From: Variovorax sp. OV700
Lineage (GTDB): Bacteria > Pseudomonadota > Gammaproteobacteria > Burkholderiales > Burkholderiaceae_C
Direction of reading: 5' to 3'
NCBI RefSeq assembly: GCF_900099805.1
Contig: NZ_FNDR01000004.1
Coordinates: 477,501 to 541,500 of the forward strand
DNA: 64,000 bases
Each line of letters begins with the position of its first letter. The first letter of the stretch is position 1. Positions 35,501-43,420 of this stretch are shown here, piece by piece. The notes under the pieces are model-generated. The model was not told the DNA's origin. It saw only the letters and a program-made list of their open reading frames with translations, and did no database searches. A program made the position numbers and the translations under genes.

Positions 35501-35769
35501 GGCTCATGAAGCTGCACACCGCGTTCTCGCGCGCGGGCGAGCGCAAGGTCTATGTGCAGGACTTGATTCGCGAACAGGGCGCGGCCGTATGGAAGCTGCT
35601 CGAGGCCGGCGCGGTGATCTACGTGTGCGGCGACGGTTCGCGCATGGAGCCCGATGTGCGGCGCACCCTCGCCGATCTGGCACGAGAGCACGGCCACGAC
35701 AGCCAAGCCTGGATGGACAAGATGATCGCCGACCAGCGCTACGTGCTCGACGTGTGGGCGGGGGCATAG
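32551..35769 (+). CDS. Self-sufficient cytochrome P450-reductase fusion (CYP102/P450BM3-like)
   Basis: A 1072-residue fusion. The haem domain covers about 1-465, with AGHETTS oxygen-activating helix at 270-276, the EALR (ExxR) motif, and the haem Cys411 in FGNGQRACIG. The FMN flavodoxin domain starts near 495 (LLVLQGSNLGTAED at 498-511). The FAD/NADPH reductase domain shows RYYSISSS at 854-861 and the NADPH loop GPGTGLAPFRGF from 930, and the protein ends DVWAG-A as P450BM3 does. P450BM3 relatives hydroxylate medium and long-chain fatty acids at subterminal positions using NADPH. An upstream in-frame ATG at 32362 lies inside the previous gene and is rejected. The nearby acyl-CoA ligase and carboxylase fit a fatty-acid or isoprenoid substrate. 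Confidence 0.95.
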   Translation: MAGKNSLHPIPHPAKKPFVGNLLSIGSDSPVLDMWRIAQELGGIYWLDMPGMPVIVVSSPALIDELCEEARFDKSTRGALRRLRAASHGLFTSDTHEETWSKPHNILLANFSQRAMQAYHPMMLDIADQLVTKWERLNFDEEVDVVRDMTALTLDTIGLCGFGYRFNSFYREGFHPFVDAMVRTLETVQNRRGLPLEELMLKKELAQQRKDIRFMHKMVEDIIEERRASGADIATKPDLLSYMIAGVDKKSGEKLTDKMIRDECIEFLIAGHETTSGLLSFAIYFLLKNPEALAKAQAEVDSVFGPDTSQKPTYAQVNRLQYVMQVLKEALRLYPTAPAISMRAKEDTIIGGQYTIKKNNMIIMHALALHRDKGIWGENADQFDPDHFSREAERERPANAFKPFGNGQRACIGRQFALQEAVLTLGMILQRFTLIDHTDYKLKIKEALTIKPENFKIKALLRDPATRPRGNGDAAAAVATPAQPAARKPQAQRHGTSLLVLQGSNLGTAEDLARQLAEAGELRGFSTQVASLDDYAERLPASGAVAIVCASYNGVAPDNAAEFHRWLDKADDSLNGVRFSVFGCGNTDWAATYQAVPRRIDERLEALGATRVHPRGEGDAREDMDGAFQDWSDALWPQLVKAFGIQSGADTPAEAEPLYTLEELPPPQKNALVDALGAVALRVIENRELQNPGSDTESGRSTRHVELTLPEGVNYLPGDHLSVVPRNSPAQVERAMARFGFDRSAHVRLHAASGRKTALPVDQVIAVDRLLGDYVELQDVATRKQIATLAAHTECPFTKPKLAALSGSDDASQATYKAEVLHKRRSLLDLLEEHRACQVPFAVFLEMLSPLSPRYYSISSSPGMTPGRCSVTVGVVSAPALSGNGIFEGVCSNYLARAEAGDTVHGVIRETTAEGFRLPEDPQRPLVMVGPGTGLAPFRGFLQERAAQVERGEALGDAMLFFGCRHPEQDFIYAEELKAWSHRGLMKLHTAFSRAGERKVYVQDLIREQGAAVWKLLEAGAVIYVCGDGSRMEPDVRRTLADLAREHGHDSQAWMDKMIADQRYVLDVWAGA

Positions 35770-35787
35770 AGCCCCGCCGCCCCTGGC

Positions 35788-36561
35788 TCAGGCCTTCCGG
35801 TCGGGGTCGGGATAGACCAGCGGCCCCAGCAAGCCGCGGTTGAACGGCTTCCACTCGCCCTCCGGCTGGGCCAGGCGATCAGCCAAGGCATAGAGCACCG
35901 CAGGATGTGCGCCGAGTCCAAGATGGCTCGCCACCACCTCGATGTTTTCTGCCTGCGGGCCCGGCTTCTCGATGCTGCAGCGCCACGCGACGACGCCGTC
36001 GGTGCGGCTGAAGATCGAGGTCGTGGGCACCGGCGGCGTGGGCTGCACGAACTTCATGCGGCGCGGGTCGTGCGAGCTCTGGCCGCTCACGCCCTCGTAC
36101 ACGCGCCATGCGTTGGTGGCGCGCGGGCTGCCGGAAAACGGGCTGCCAAGGGTGACGACGTTGCGCACCAGGTCCGGCTGCGCCGACGCCAGCAGGCGTG
36201 CGTAGATTCCACCCAGGCTCCAGCCGATGACGCTGACCTTCTGGCCGCTTTTCTCGTGCAGGGACTTGAGCAGCGCGACCATGCCATCTTCCACGCCCTG
36301 GCGCGGACCGAAGTTGCGGCCCAGGCCCCAGCCGTGCGTGTCGTAGCCGCGGCTGCACAGATAACGGCGCAGCACCAGCGTGGAGCCGTCGCCCGCCACG
36401 AGGCCGGGCAGCACGAGCACCGGGTGCCCGTCGCCGCGCGGAGTGAGCTGCAGCAGCGGCCACATGGCGATGCCGGCACCCGTTTCCCAGAGTGCGCGCG
36501 CTTCGGCCAGCATCAGCAAGCCCGATGGGGGCGCGATGTGGTCTCGGGTTGCAGTGGTCAT
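35788..36561 (-). CDS. Alpha/beta hydrolase
   Basis: A 257-residue hydrolase from the ATG at 36561, which has an AGGAAAG site; an in-frame ATG further upstream adds only basic residues. The nucleophile elbow is GWSLGG, with a preceding VLVLPGLVAGDGST oxyanion region and a late His in ASHLGLGAHPAVL. No signal peptide, so cytoplasmic. The sequence resembles lipase- or PHA depolymerase-like hydrolases without a precise match. Position next to granule-protein and wax-ester synthase genes makes a storage-lipid substrate possible. It is convergent with the P450 gene. Confidence 0.8.
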   Translation of the reverse strand: MTTATRDHIAPPSGLLMLAEARALWETGAGIAMWPLLQLTPRGDGHPVLVLPGLVAGDGSTLVLRRYLCSRGYDTHGWGLGRNFGPRQGVEDGMVALLKSLHEKSGQKVSVIGWSLGGIYARLLASAQPDLVRNVVTLGSPFSGSPRATNAWRVYEGVSGQSSHDPRRMKFVQPTPPVPTTSIFSRTDGVVAWRCSIEKPGPQAENIEVVASHLGLGAHPAVLYALADRLAQPEGEWKPFNRGLLGPLVYPDPDRKA

Positions 36562-36647
36562 GAGGGCGGCTTTCCTTTCTGGTCTTTGTTTTATAGGACG
36601 AGCATGGCGAACCAAAGTTTCACCGCCCCGTCGGACAACAGCGATGT

Positions 36648-37283
36648 TTATCCGAGGTATTTGCCCCGCAGGTAATCAAGGTAAGCCCTCGATTCGCTCG
36701 AAACATACGGGGAAATCAAGGTGAGCGTGTAAAAAGCCGCCAATCCGGGGTCGGCCTGCGCCAGCGCGTCGCGCCCCGGCACCAGGCGTTCGAACGAAAG
36801 CCAGCAAGTAGTGGTGAAGACCATCTGCAGCGCGAGGATGCGCGCCTGCTCGGCGCTGGTTTCTATGACGCCCGAGGCCACCAGCCCTTCGCACAGCGCC
36901 TGCGCCGCCAGCAGGTTCTGAGCGGTGAGCGCCTGCGCGCGCTGGCCGAGCGTGGGGTATTCGCCGGCCAGGAAGGCCATGTCGCGATAGATGAACCGGT
37001 ACTGGTCGATGGCTTCAAAGCGCAGGTGCAGCGCCAGCCAGAGGTCGTCGATGGCGGTGATCGCGCCGGAAGAGCCGTCGAGCACCTCGAGCCGCTGCTC
37101 GAAACGCCGGAACAGCCACTCGACGATCAGCTGCTTGGCCTTGAAGTGATAGTGCAGGTTGCCCGGGCTCATGCCGAGCTCGGCCGCGATCTTGTGCGTG
37201 GACACCGCCGCGAGGCCTTCCGCGTTGAACAGCGCAAGGCTGGCCTGCAGGATGCGATCGCGCGTGGTGTTGGAACTGGCCAC
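36648..37283 (-). CDS. TetR family regulator
   Basis: A 211-residue regulator starting with GTG at 37283. The N-terminal helix-turn-helix (RDRILQASLALFNAEGLAAV, then HKIAAELGMSPGNLHYHFKA) is followed by a helical domain with many aromatic residues, of the kind in TetR proteins annotated with PHA and fatty-acid metabolism. It comes 41 bases after the granule-associated gene and could be co-transcribed, so it may regulate the storage cluster. The effector is unknown. Confidence 0.85.
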   Translation of the reverse strand: MASSNTTRDRILQASLALFNAEGLAAVSTHKIAAELGMSPGNLHYHFKAKQLIVEWLFRRFEQRLEVLDGSSGAITAIDDLWLALHLRFEAIDQYRFIYRDMAFLAGEYPTLGQRAQALTAQNLLAAQALCEGLVASGVIETSAEQARILALQMVFTTTCWLSFERLVPGRDALAQADPGLAAFYTLTLISPYVSSESRAYLDYLRGKYLG

Positions 37284-37324
37284 AACCGGCTGCTGCGTGC
37301 GTCGGTGCTTCGCTGGGCCGAGGC

Positions 37325-37849
37325 TCAGCGTTTGCCGCTGCCGCGCGGGCCGGCGTTCTTCGGGTCGAGTTGGGCAAGGCGTTCGTGCAGCCGGGCCACT
37401 TCTTCGCGCAGGGCCTGCACCTCTTCGGCGCTGGGCATGCCCAGCCGCTGAAGGGCGGTGGCAACGCGCTGGTCGAACACGTCTTCGAATTTGCGGAGGC
37501 CAAAACTGTCGAGGCTCGGAAAGCCGCGCGGAACGGCCGCCTTGGCGGCACCGGCCGCGTCGGGCTTGCCCTGGCCGATGCCCAGCAGCCCCTCGATCAC
37601 GTTGGCCTGACGCTTGGCAACGTCGTCGCGCACGTTGCCAAGTACCTTGAGGCCTGCGCGCAGCAGGCCTTCACCGACGGCCTTCGGGCTCGCCGGTGCA
37701 TTGGGTGTGACAGCAGCAGTTTTTTTCTTTGGCGCCGCCGCAACCGTCTTTTTGGCTGCGGGGGCCTTCCTGGCCGTGGGAGCTTTCTTCGCAGGCGCCG
37801 CCGCCTTCTTCTTTTTCAGGCTTGCGGTAGCGTCGGGGCGGGTCGCCAT
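37325..37849 (-). CDS. Poly(hydroxyalkanoate) granule-associated protein, phasin/PhaF-like
   Basis: A 174-residue protein. Residues 1-50 are a Lys/Ala/Pro-rich tail like histone H1 or PhaF; 55-110 is an amphipathic helix region; and the C-terminus (FEDVFDQRVATALQRLGMPS followed by heptad-like helices) matches the phasin family PF05597, in which such a segment forms a coiled coil. Phasins coat PHA granules, and the basic tail of PhaF also binds nucleoid DNA to segregate granules. Here the basic tail is N-terminal, whereas in PhaF it is C-terminal. A TGGAG site precedes the ATG. Confidence 0.75.
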   Translation of the reverse strand: MATRPDATASLKKKKAAAPAKKAPTARKAPAAKKTVAAAPKKKTAAVTPNAPASPKAVGEGLLRAGLKVLGNVRDDVAKRQANVIEGLLGIGQGKPDAAGAAKAAVPRGFPSLDSFGLRKFEDVFDQRVATALQRLGMPSAEEVQALREEVARLHERLAQLDPKNAGPRGSGKR

Positions 37850-37866
37850 GCGTTCTTGCTCCAGGA

Positions 37867-38421
37867 TCAGGCTGCCTTGCGGGCGGTGGTGCGGCGAACC
37901 GACTTCTTGGCCGCGGCGGCCTTGGCCTTCACGGTGCGCACGGTCTTGGCTTCTTCGGTGCCGCTCACGCGCACTTCGATCTGCTTGGCGCCGGCTGCAA
38001 TCTTGTCGGCGATCTGCACCGACACGTTGGCGATCGGCTGGTTCAGCGCGTTCAGGGTCTTGACCACCGAGGTGACGATAGGCGATTCGACACCCGCCAC
38101 GCGGTCGGCCACGGCTTCGATGCCGCTGGTCGTGCCTGCGGCCACGCGGTCCATCACCGAAACGATGCGGCCGGTATCGATGTCCAGGCGGTTGGCCAGG
38201 AAGCCGTTGATCTTTTCTTGCGCGCCGATCAGGTTGGCCTTGATCTGTTCGCTCACCAGCGGAATCTGGCGGCTGCCCAGGAATTCGCTGTAGCGCGAAG
38301 AAGCGCCGCCGAGCAGGCGATGCACGCCGGCGCGATAGGCACCCACCAGGGTCTTGCCTGCGTCGTTGTACTGGCCAACGACGTGGATGGCTGCGGAAGA
38401 GAAAGAAGCTTGCGTGGTCAT
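37867..38421 (-). CDS. Phasin-like helical protein with basic C-terminal tail
   Basis: A 184-residue protein without signal or membrane segment. Residues 1-145 are helical and amphipathic (many Ala/Val/Ile with spaced Asp/Arg), while the last 35 residues are Lys/Arg/Ala-rich (for example KAKAAAAKKSVRRTTARKAA). The overall plan resembles phasins with a DNA-binding tail, but I cannot place it in a named family with certainty. An AGGAAA site precedes the ATG. It lies 17 bases upstream of the PhaF-like gene and is probably its operon partner on PHA granules. Confidence 0.65.
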   Translation of the reverse strand: MTTQASFSSAAIHVVGQYNDAGKTLVGAYRAGVHRLLGGASSRYSEFLGSRQIPLVSEQIKANLIGAQEKINGFLANRLDIDTGRIVSVMDRVAAGTTSGIEAVADRVAGVESPIVTSVVKTLNALNQPIANVSVQIADKIAAGAKQIEVRVSGTEEAKTVRTVKAKAAAAKKSVRRTTARKAA

Positions 38422-38499
38422 GTGGATTTCCTGGAAGTTGATTGATCGGTCGCTGGATTCGCGATGGAGTGATCTTCTTCCAGAGCGCCTAGGCCTGAA

Positions 38500-38528
38500 A
38501 AGCTAGAACCGTCGGAAAACTAGTCCAA
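38500..38528 (-). promoter_or_regulatory. Promoter candidate for the phasin-like genes
   Basis: On the minus strand TTGGAC (38528-38523) and TAGCTT (38505-38500) are 17 bases apart, in the 137-base gap before the phasin-like gene. The -35 box is good, the -10 box weak. Confidence 0.35.
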
Positions 38529-38558
38529 CTGCCCCAATTTTCTGCCGCGGCCTGCGGA

Positions 38559-40238
38559 TCATGCCGCAGCAGCCGCCCTGGCGCGCTTGGCCGGCGCGGC
38601 GGGCTTGCGCGGCGGCGCCTTGCCCGCGGCCGCCTTGGCGGGCACTTTCCTGGCGGCTGTCTTGGCGACCGGCGCCTTGGCCGCGGGGGCTTTCGCTGCG
38701 GGCGCCTTCTTGGATGCGGCCTTTTTCACCGCAGGTTCCACTGCGGGCTTGGAGGCAGGTTTGGCCGCCGCCTTCGCGAGGGGTGCCGGCTCGGGAGCCG
38801 CCGCCTTCGGCACTGCCGCGGGATGGCTCTGCGTCAGGCTCATCAGCAACTGGTGCTCAGCCAGCAGGTAGTCGCCAATCTCGGTGATGTCGGGCACCGC
38901 GCGGCGGCAGGCGATGAGGCCATAGTCCATGCGCCCGTTGTAGCTTTGCACCGTGACGTTCAGCGCCATGCCGTGGCCTGCGATCGACACCGGGTAGTAG
39001 CTGGTGACGAGCGCGCCCGCAAAGTACATCGGAAACGGCGCGCCGGCCACATTGGAAATGGCCACGTTGGCCCCCGGCGGCAGCAGGTTCACGAGCCCCG
39101 AGCGCCCGACCATCGAGGCGATGCCCGACACCAGCCAGGGCGCGGCAAAGGTGGGAAAGTCGTCGAGGATCACCGCCTTGAAGCGGTTCATGGTCGACTT
39201 CGAGCTGGTCGACGAGGCGTTGATGGCCTTGAGCCGCTGCACGGGGTCGGTGATGTCGGTGGCCAGGCTCACCAGGATCATGCTGGCCTGGTTGTTGGCC
39301 GTCTCGTCGCCCGCTTCGCGCAGGCTCACGGGCACGCCGGCCACCAGCGGCTTGGCGGGCAGCTCGTTGTTGTCGGCCAGGTAGTGGCGCAGCGCGCCGG
39401 CCACCGTGGCCATCACCACGTCGTTGAGCGACACGCCGAAGTGCTTGGCGATGTGCTTGGTCTCGGCCAGCGAAATGGTGCGGCCGGCAAAGGTGCGCTG
39501 GTTGGTGATCGACACGTTGAGCGAGGTGCGCGGCGCAAAGAGGTTGAACTTCTTGGGCGCGGTGGCTGCGTTCTTCTCGGCCGCCTTCTCGTCCGGCTTG
39601 GCGAGCCCACCCAGAGCACGCGCGATGGCCGGCGCCATCTTGAAGAGCTTGACGTACTGCTGCGCCGTGTTGCGCAGCGCCGCGGTCGCGAGTTCGGCCA
39701 TGCCCAGCTGGTAGCCGCTGCTGCGCGGGCGTGAGCGCGGCGGCTTCACCACGCGGCCCGTGGCCTCGAGATCGAAGATGGCCTTGCCGAGCGCCACGCC
39801 GGCCTGCCCGTCGATGCCCGCATGGTGCACCTTGGTGTAGAGCGCCACCTGCCCGCTCTTCAGGCCGTCGATGATGAAGAACTCCCACATCGGGCGGCTG
39901 CGGTCGATCAGCGTGGAATGCAGCCGCGCCACGTACTGCTGCAGCTGCCGGTTGGTGCCGGGCTTGGGCAGCGTGATGTGGCGCACGTGGTAGTCGAGGT
40001 CGATGTCGTCGTCTTCCACCCACACCGGGTTGGTCAGGTCGAAGGGCATCAGCGCGAGCTTGCGCGTGAACACGTCGGCCAGGTGAATGCGGCTGGCCAT
40101 GAACTGCTTGGCGTCCTCGTAGAAGTCGCCCTCGTAGCCCTTGGGCAGATCGAGCACGTTGAGCGAACCCACGTGCATCGGCATCTCGGGGGTCTCCAGG
40201 TGCAGGAAGGTGGCATCAAGACCGCTCAGGTGTTTCAT
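38559..40238 (-). CDS. Wax ester synthase/diacylglycerol acyltransferase with basic tail
   Basis: A 559-residue enzyme of the WS/DGAT family. The catalytic HHxxxDG motif reads VHHAGIDG, and the later NVAGAPFPMYFAG and VTVQSYNGRMDYGL segments match the family. It joins acyl-CoA to a fatty alcohol or diacylglycerol to make wax esters or triacylglycerol. Normal length is about 460-480; the extra 85 residues are an Ala/Lys/Pro-rich C-terminal tail like those of the two neighbouring granule proteins. AGGAGA lies before the ATG. Together with the phasin-like genes it indicates storage-lipid granule formation. Confidence 0.9.
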   Translation of the reverse strand: MKHLSGLDATFLHLETPEMPMHVGSLNVLDLPKGYEGDFYEDAKQFMASRIHLADVFTRKLALMPFDLTNPVWVEDDDIDLDYHVRHITLPKPGTNRQLQQYVARLHSTLIDRSRPMWEFFIIDGLKSGQVALYTKVHHAGIDGQAGVALGKAIFDLEATGRVVKPPRSRPRSSGYQLGMAELATAALRNTAQQYVKLFKMAPAIARALGGLAKPDEKAAEKNAATAPKKFNLFAPRTSLNVSITNQRTFAGRTISLAETKHIAKHFGVSLNDVVMATVAGALRHYLADNNELPAKPLVAGVPVSLREAGDETANNQASMILVSLATDITDPVQRLKAINASSTSSKSTMNRFKAVILDDFPTFAAPWLVSGIASMVGRSGLVNLLPPGANVAISNVAGAPFPMYFAGALVTSYYPVSIAGHGMALNVTVQSYNGRMDYGLIACRRAVPDITEIGDYLLAEHQLLMSLTQSHPAAVPKAAAPEPAPLAKAAAKPASKPAVEPAVKKAASKKAPAAKAPAAKAPVAKTAARKVPAKAAAGKAPPRKPAAPAKRARAAAAA

Positions 40239-40352
40239 GTGTCGTGTCTCCTTGTGTGCGCAGGCGCCGTCCGGCAGGATACCCGTGCGCGGCCCTGCGA
40301 ATCGGACCGAAAGCAGCGAACGCGGGTTTGTCCCGAGACCCTTGCACGATGC

Positions 40353-40369
40353 GCTATTAATTCAATAGC
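40353..40369. repeat. Short inverted repeat
   Basis: GCTATT (40353-40358) and AATAGC (40364-40369) form a 6-base-pair hairpin with a 5-base AT-rich loop, in the divergent gap between the WS/DGAT and peptidase genes. Similar GCTAT...ATAGC palindromes are, from memory, scattered in Comamonadaceae intergenic regions. No T-run follows, so it is not a clear terminator. Confidence 0.4.
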
Positions 40370-40426
40370 TTTCGCCGGGCCTGCGCGAACCATGCCCTCT
40401 TCATGCCGGATTCGTACACTGGGCCC

Positions 40427-42484
40427 ATGACATCCATCGCTTCCATGCAGACCGACGAGTTCCTGTGGCTCGAAGACATCGACGGCGCCGAACAGCTCGA
40501 CTGGGCCCGTCAGAACAACGCGAAGACCGTGCAGCGCTATGCGCAATCGGCCGCCTTCGAGCGCATGGAGCAAGGCATTCTCGAAGTGCTCGACTCCGAT
40601 GCGCGCATTCCAATGGTGCGCAAGATCGGGCCGCTCTTCTACAACTTCTGGCGCGACAAGAAGAACCCCAAGGGCCTGTGGCGCCGCACCACGCTGGCCG
40701 AATACCGCAAGCCGCAGCCCGACTGGGAAACCGTGATCGATCTCGATGCGCTGGCCGAGGCCGACAAGGAAAACTGGGTCTGGCACGGCGCGCAGTGCCT
40801 GCAGCCCGAGTACAAGCGCTGCCTGATCTCGCTCTCGCGCGGCGGTGCCGATGCCGACGTGGTGCGCGAGTTCGACCTCGAGCTCAAGCAGTTCGTCTCC
40901 GGCGGCTTCACGCTGCCCGAGGCCAAGAACAGCGTCGCATGGAAAGACATCGACCACCTCTACGTGGCCACCGACTTCGGCCCCGGCTCGATGACCAGCT
41001 CCAGCTATCCGCGCATCGTGAAAGAGTGGAAGCGCGGCACACCGCTGGAGAACGCGCAGGTGGTGTACGAAGGCGGCATGGACGACATGACGGTCAGCGC
41101 CTGGCGCGACAACACGCCGGGCTTCGAGCGCGACTTCGTCTCGCGCCAGATGGACTTCTACGACAGCGAAACCTGGCTGCGCGGCAGCGACGGCCGGCTC
41201 GCGAAGATCGATGTGCCCGACGATGCCAACGCCGACATCACGCGCGAGTGGATGCTGGTCGAGCCGCGCAGCCCCTGGACGGTGGCCGGCACCACCTACA
41301 AGCCGGGCTCGCTGCTGGCCACTCGGTTCGACGACTACATGGCCGGCAAGCGCGAGATCACGGTGCTGTTCGAGCCCGACGACACCACCGCGCTCGACGA
41401 CCATTCGTGGACCCGTCACCACTTGATCCTCAATGTGATGCACGACGTGGTGAACAAGCTCGAGGTGCTCACCCCGCAAGCCGGCTCGCAAGAATGGAAA
41501 CGCGAAAGCCTGGGTGGCGCCCCGGAGCTCTCGACCATCGCGGCCGGCGGCATCGACGAAGACGAGAACGACGACTATTTTCTGACCGTGAGCGGCTTTC
41601 TGCAGCCGACCACGCTCTACATCGGCACCATCGGCCAGGGCGAGCCCGAGCCGCTGAAGGACAGCCCCGCCTTCTTCGATGCCTCGCGCCACCGCGTGAG
41701 CCAGCATTTCGCTACTTCGAAGGATGGCACGCGCGTGCCCTATTTCGAGATCGCGCCGAAGAACCTGCAGGCCGACGGCAGGAACCCGACGCTGCAGTAC
41801 GCCTACGGCGGCTTCGAGATCTCGCTGCAGCCGAGCTACAGCGGCAGCATCGGCCGTGCATGGCTCGATCAGGGCGGCGTGTACGTGGTGGCCAACATCC
41901 GCGGCGGCGGCGAGTACGGGCCACGCTGGCATCAGGCCGCGCTGCAAGAGAACCGGCTGCGCACCTGCGAAGACTTTGCCGCTGTTTCCGAGCACCTGAT
42001 CGCGCGCAACATCACCTCGCCGCAACACCTGGGCGCCATGGGCGGCAGCAACGGTGGCCTGCTGATGGGCAACATGCTCACGCTCCATCCCAAGCTCTAT
42101 GGCGCCATCGTGAGCGAGGTGGCGCTGCTCGACATGAAGCGCTACACCCAGCTTTCGGCCGGCGCCTCGTGGATTGCCGAATACGGCGACCCGGAAGATC
42201 CGGAAGAATGGGCGTGGATCCAGGCGTTCTCGCCCTACGAGAACGCCAGGCCGGGGCAGCCCTACCCGCCAGCGCTCTTCACCACGTCGACGCGCGACGA
42301 CCGCGTGGGCCCGGTGCATGCGCGCAAGATGTACGCGAAACTGGCCGCCATGGGCTACGACGCCAGCTTCTACGAGAACATGGAAGGCGGCCACAGCGCG
42401 GCGGCGGACAACAAGGAATCGGCCTTCATGGATGCCCTGGGCTATGCCTATCTTTGGAAGCACATCGGACGCACATCGACATGA
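40427..42484 (+). CDS. Prolyl oligopeptidase family (S9) serine peptidase
   Basis: About 685 residues from the ATG at 40427; 40403 and 40445 are other possible starts. An N-terminal beta-propeller (about 60-400) is followed by an alpha/beta hydrolase domain with the catalytic Ser in GGSNGG, Asp in STRDDRVGPVHARK and His in EGGHSAAAD. There is no signal peptide, so it is cytoplasmic. Prolyl oligopeptidases cut short peptides after Pro; S9 relatives have wider specificity. Its stop overlaps the arginase start (ATGA), so the two are coupled, suggesting use of peptides and arginine as nitrogen sources. Confidence 0.9.
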   Translation: MTSIASMQTDEFLWLEDIDGAEQLDWARQNNAKTVQRYAQSAAFERMEQGILEVLDSDARIPMVRKIGPLFYNFWRDKKNPKGLWRRTTLAEYRKPQPDWETVIDLDALAEADKENWVWHGAQCLQPEYKRCLISLSRGGADADVVREFDLELKQFVSGGFTLPEAKNSVAWKDIDHLYVATDFGPGSMTSSSYPRIVKEWKRGTPLENAQVVYEGGMDDMTVSAWRDNTPGFERDFVSRQMDFYDSETWLRGSDGRLAKIDVPDDANADITREWMLVEPRSPWTVAGTTYKPGSLLATRFDDYMAGKREITVLFEPDDTTALDDHSWTRHHLILNVMHDVVNKLEVLTPQAGSQEWKRESLGGAPELSTIAAGGIDEDENDDYFLTVSGFLQPTTLYIGTIGQGEPEPLKDSPAFFDASRHRVSQHFATSKDGTRVPYFEIAPKNLQADGRNPTLQYAYGGFEISLQPSYSGSIGRAWLDQGGVYVVANIRGGGEYGPRWHQAALQENRLRTCEDFAAVSEHLIARNITSPQHLGAMGGSNGGLLMGNMLTLHPKLYGAIVSEVALLDMKRYTQLSAGASWIAEYGDPEDPEEWAWIQAFSPYENARPGQPYPPALFTTSTRDDRVGPVHARKMYAKLAAMGYDASFYENMEGGHSAAADNKESAFMDALGYAYLWKHIGRTST

Positions 42485-43404
42485 GCAACGACAACGGCAC
42501 CACCCTCGAACTGATCGGCGCGCCCACCGACGTCGGCGCCAGCGTACGCGGTGCCGGCATGGGCCCTGATGCGCTGCGCGTGGCGGGGCTTCCGGAGGCG
42601 CTCGCGCGGCAGGGCTTCACCGTGCTCGACCGCGGCAATCTCGCCGGGCCGGCCACCCCGTGGACGGCGCCCACGAACGGCCTGCGCCATCTCGACGAGG
42701 TGATCGCGTGGAACCGCTCCGTCTATGCGGCGGTGGACACCGCGCTGGGCACCGGCCACGTGCCGCTCATGTTGGGCGGCGACCATTGCCTTGCCATCGG
42801 TTCGGTCAGCGCCGTGGCCTGGCATGCGCGCAAGCGCGGCAAGAAGCTGCGCGTGGTGTGGCTCGATGCGCACTCCGACGTCAACACCGAAACCACCAGC
42901 CCGAGCGGCAACCTGCACGGCATGCCCGTGTCGTGCCTGCTGGGCCACGGGCCCGCGGTGCTCACCGGTTGGAGCGGCGAGCGCGCGGCGCTCGAGCATG
43001 ACGCCATCCGCTTCATCGGCATCCGCAGCGTCGATGCCGACGAGAAGGAAGCCATTCGCACCCTCGGCCTGCACGTGTTCGACATGCGCCACATCGACGA
43101 GCACGGCATGCGCACCACCATGACCGAGGCGCTGCAGGACGTGGACGAGGACACCCACCTGCACGTGAGCTTCGACCTGGACTGCCTCGACCCGAACATC
43201 GCGCCGGGCGTGGGCACCGGCGTGCGCGGCGGCCCGACCTACCGCGAGATGCAGCTGTGCATGGAAATGATCGCCGACACCGGCCGGCTCGGCTCGGTCG
43301 ACGTGGTGGAGCTCAACCCTGCGCTCGACGTGCGCAACCAGACCGCCGAGGTGGCGGTGGAGCTGATCGAGAGCCTGTTCGGAAAGTCGACGCTGGTGCG
43401 CTGA
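42481..43404 (+). CDS. rocF: Arginase
   Basis: A 307-residue ureohydrolase with the binuclear manganese motifs GGDHC, WLDAHSDVN and SFDLDCLDP, and the arginase-type loops SGNLHGMPVSCLLG and GVGTGVRGG. It converts arginine to ornithine and urea. Length and motifs match true arginases rather than agmatinases. Overlap of 4 bases with the S9 peptidase gene shows coupling. GdhA and PutA nearby fit a wider amino-acid catabolic region. Confidence 0.93.
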   Translation: MSNDNGTTLELIGAPTDVGASVRGAGMGPDALRVAGLPEALARQGFTVLDRGNLAGPATPWTAPTNGLRHLDEVIAWNRSVYAAVDTALGTGHVPLMLGGDHCLAIGSVSAVAWHARKRGKKLRVVWLDAHSDVNTETTSPSGNLHGMPVSCLLGHGPAVLTGWSGERAALEHDAIRFIGIRSVDADEKEAIRTLGLHVFDMRHIDEHGMRTTMTEALQDVDEDTHLHVSFDLDCLDPNIAPGVGTGVRGGPTYREMQLCMEMIADTGRLGSVDVVELNPALDVRNQTAEVAVELIESLFGKSTLVR

Positions 43405-43420
43405 GCGCGTCAGGCCGGTC

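Noticed and set aside
38559..40238. The Ala/Lys/Pro tail of the WS/DGAT considered a frameshift or fused neighbouring gene.
   Set aside because: The frame is continuous, the tail composition matches the adjacent granule proteins, and no separate start or domain boundary is evident.
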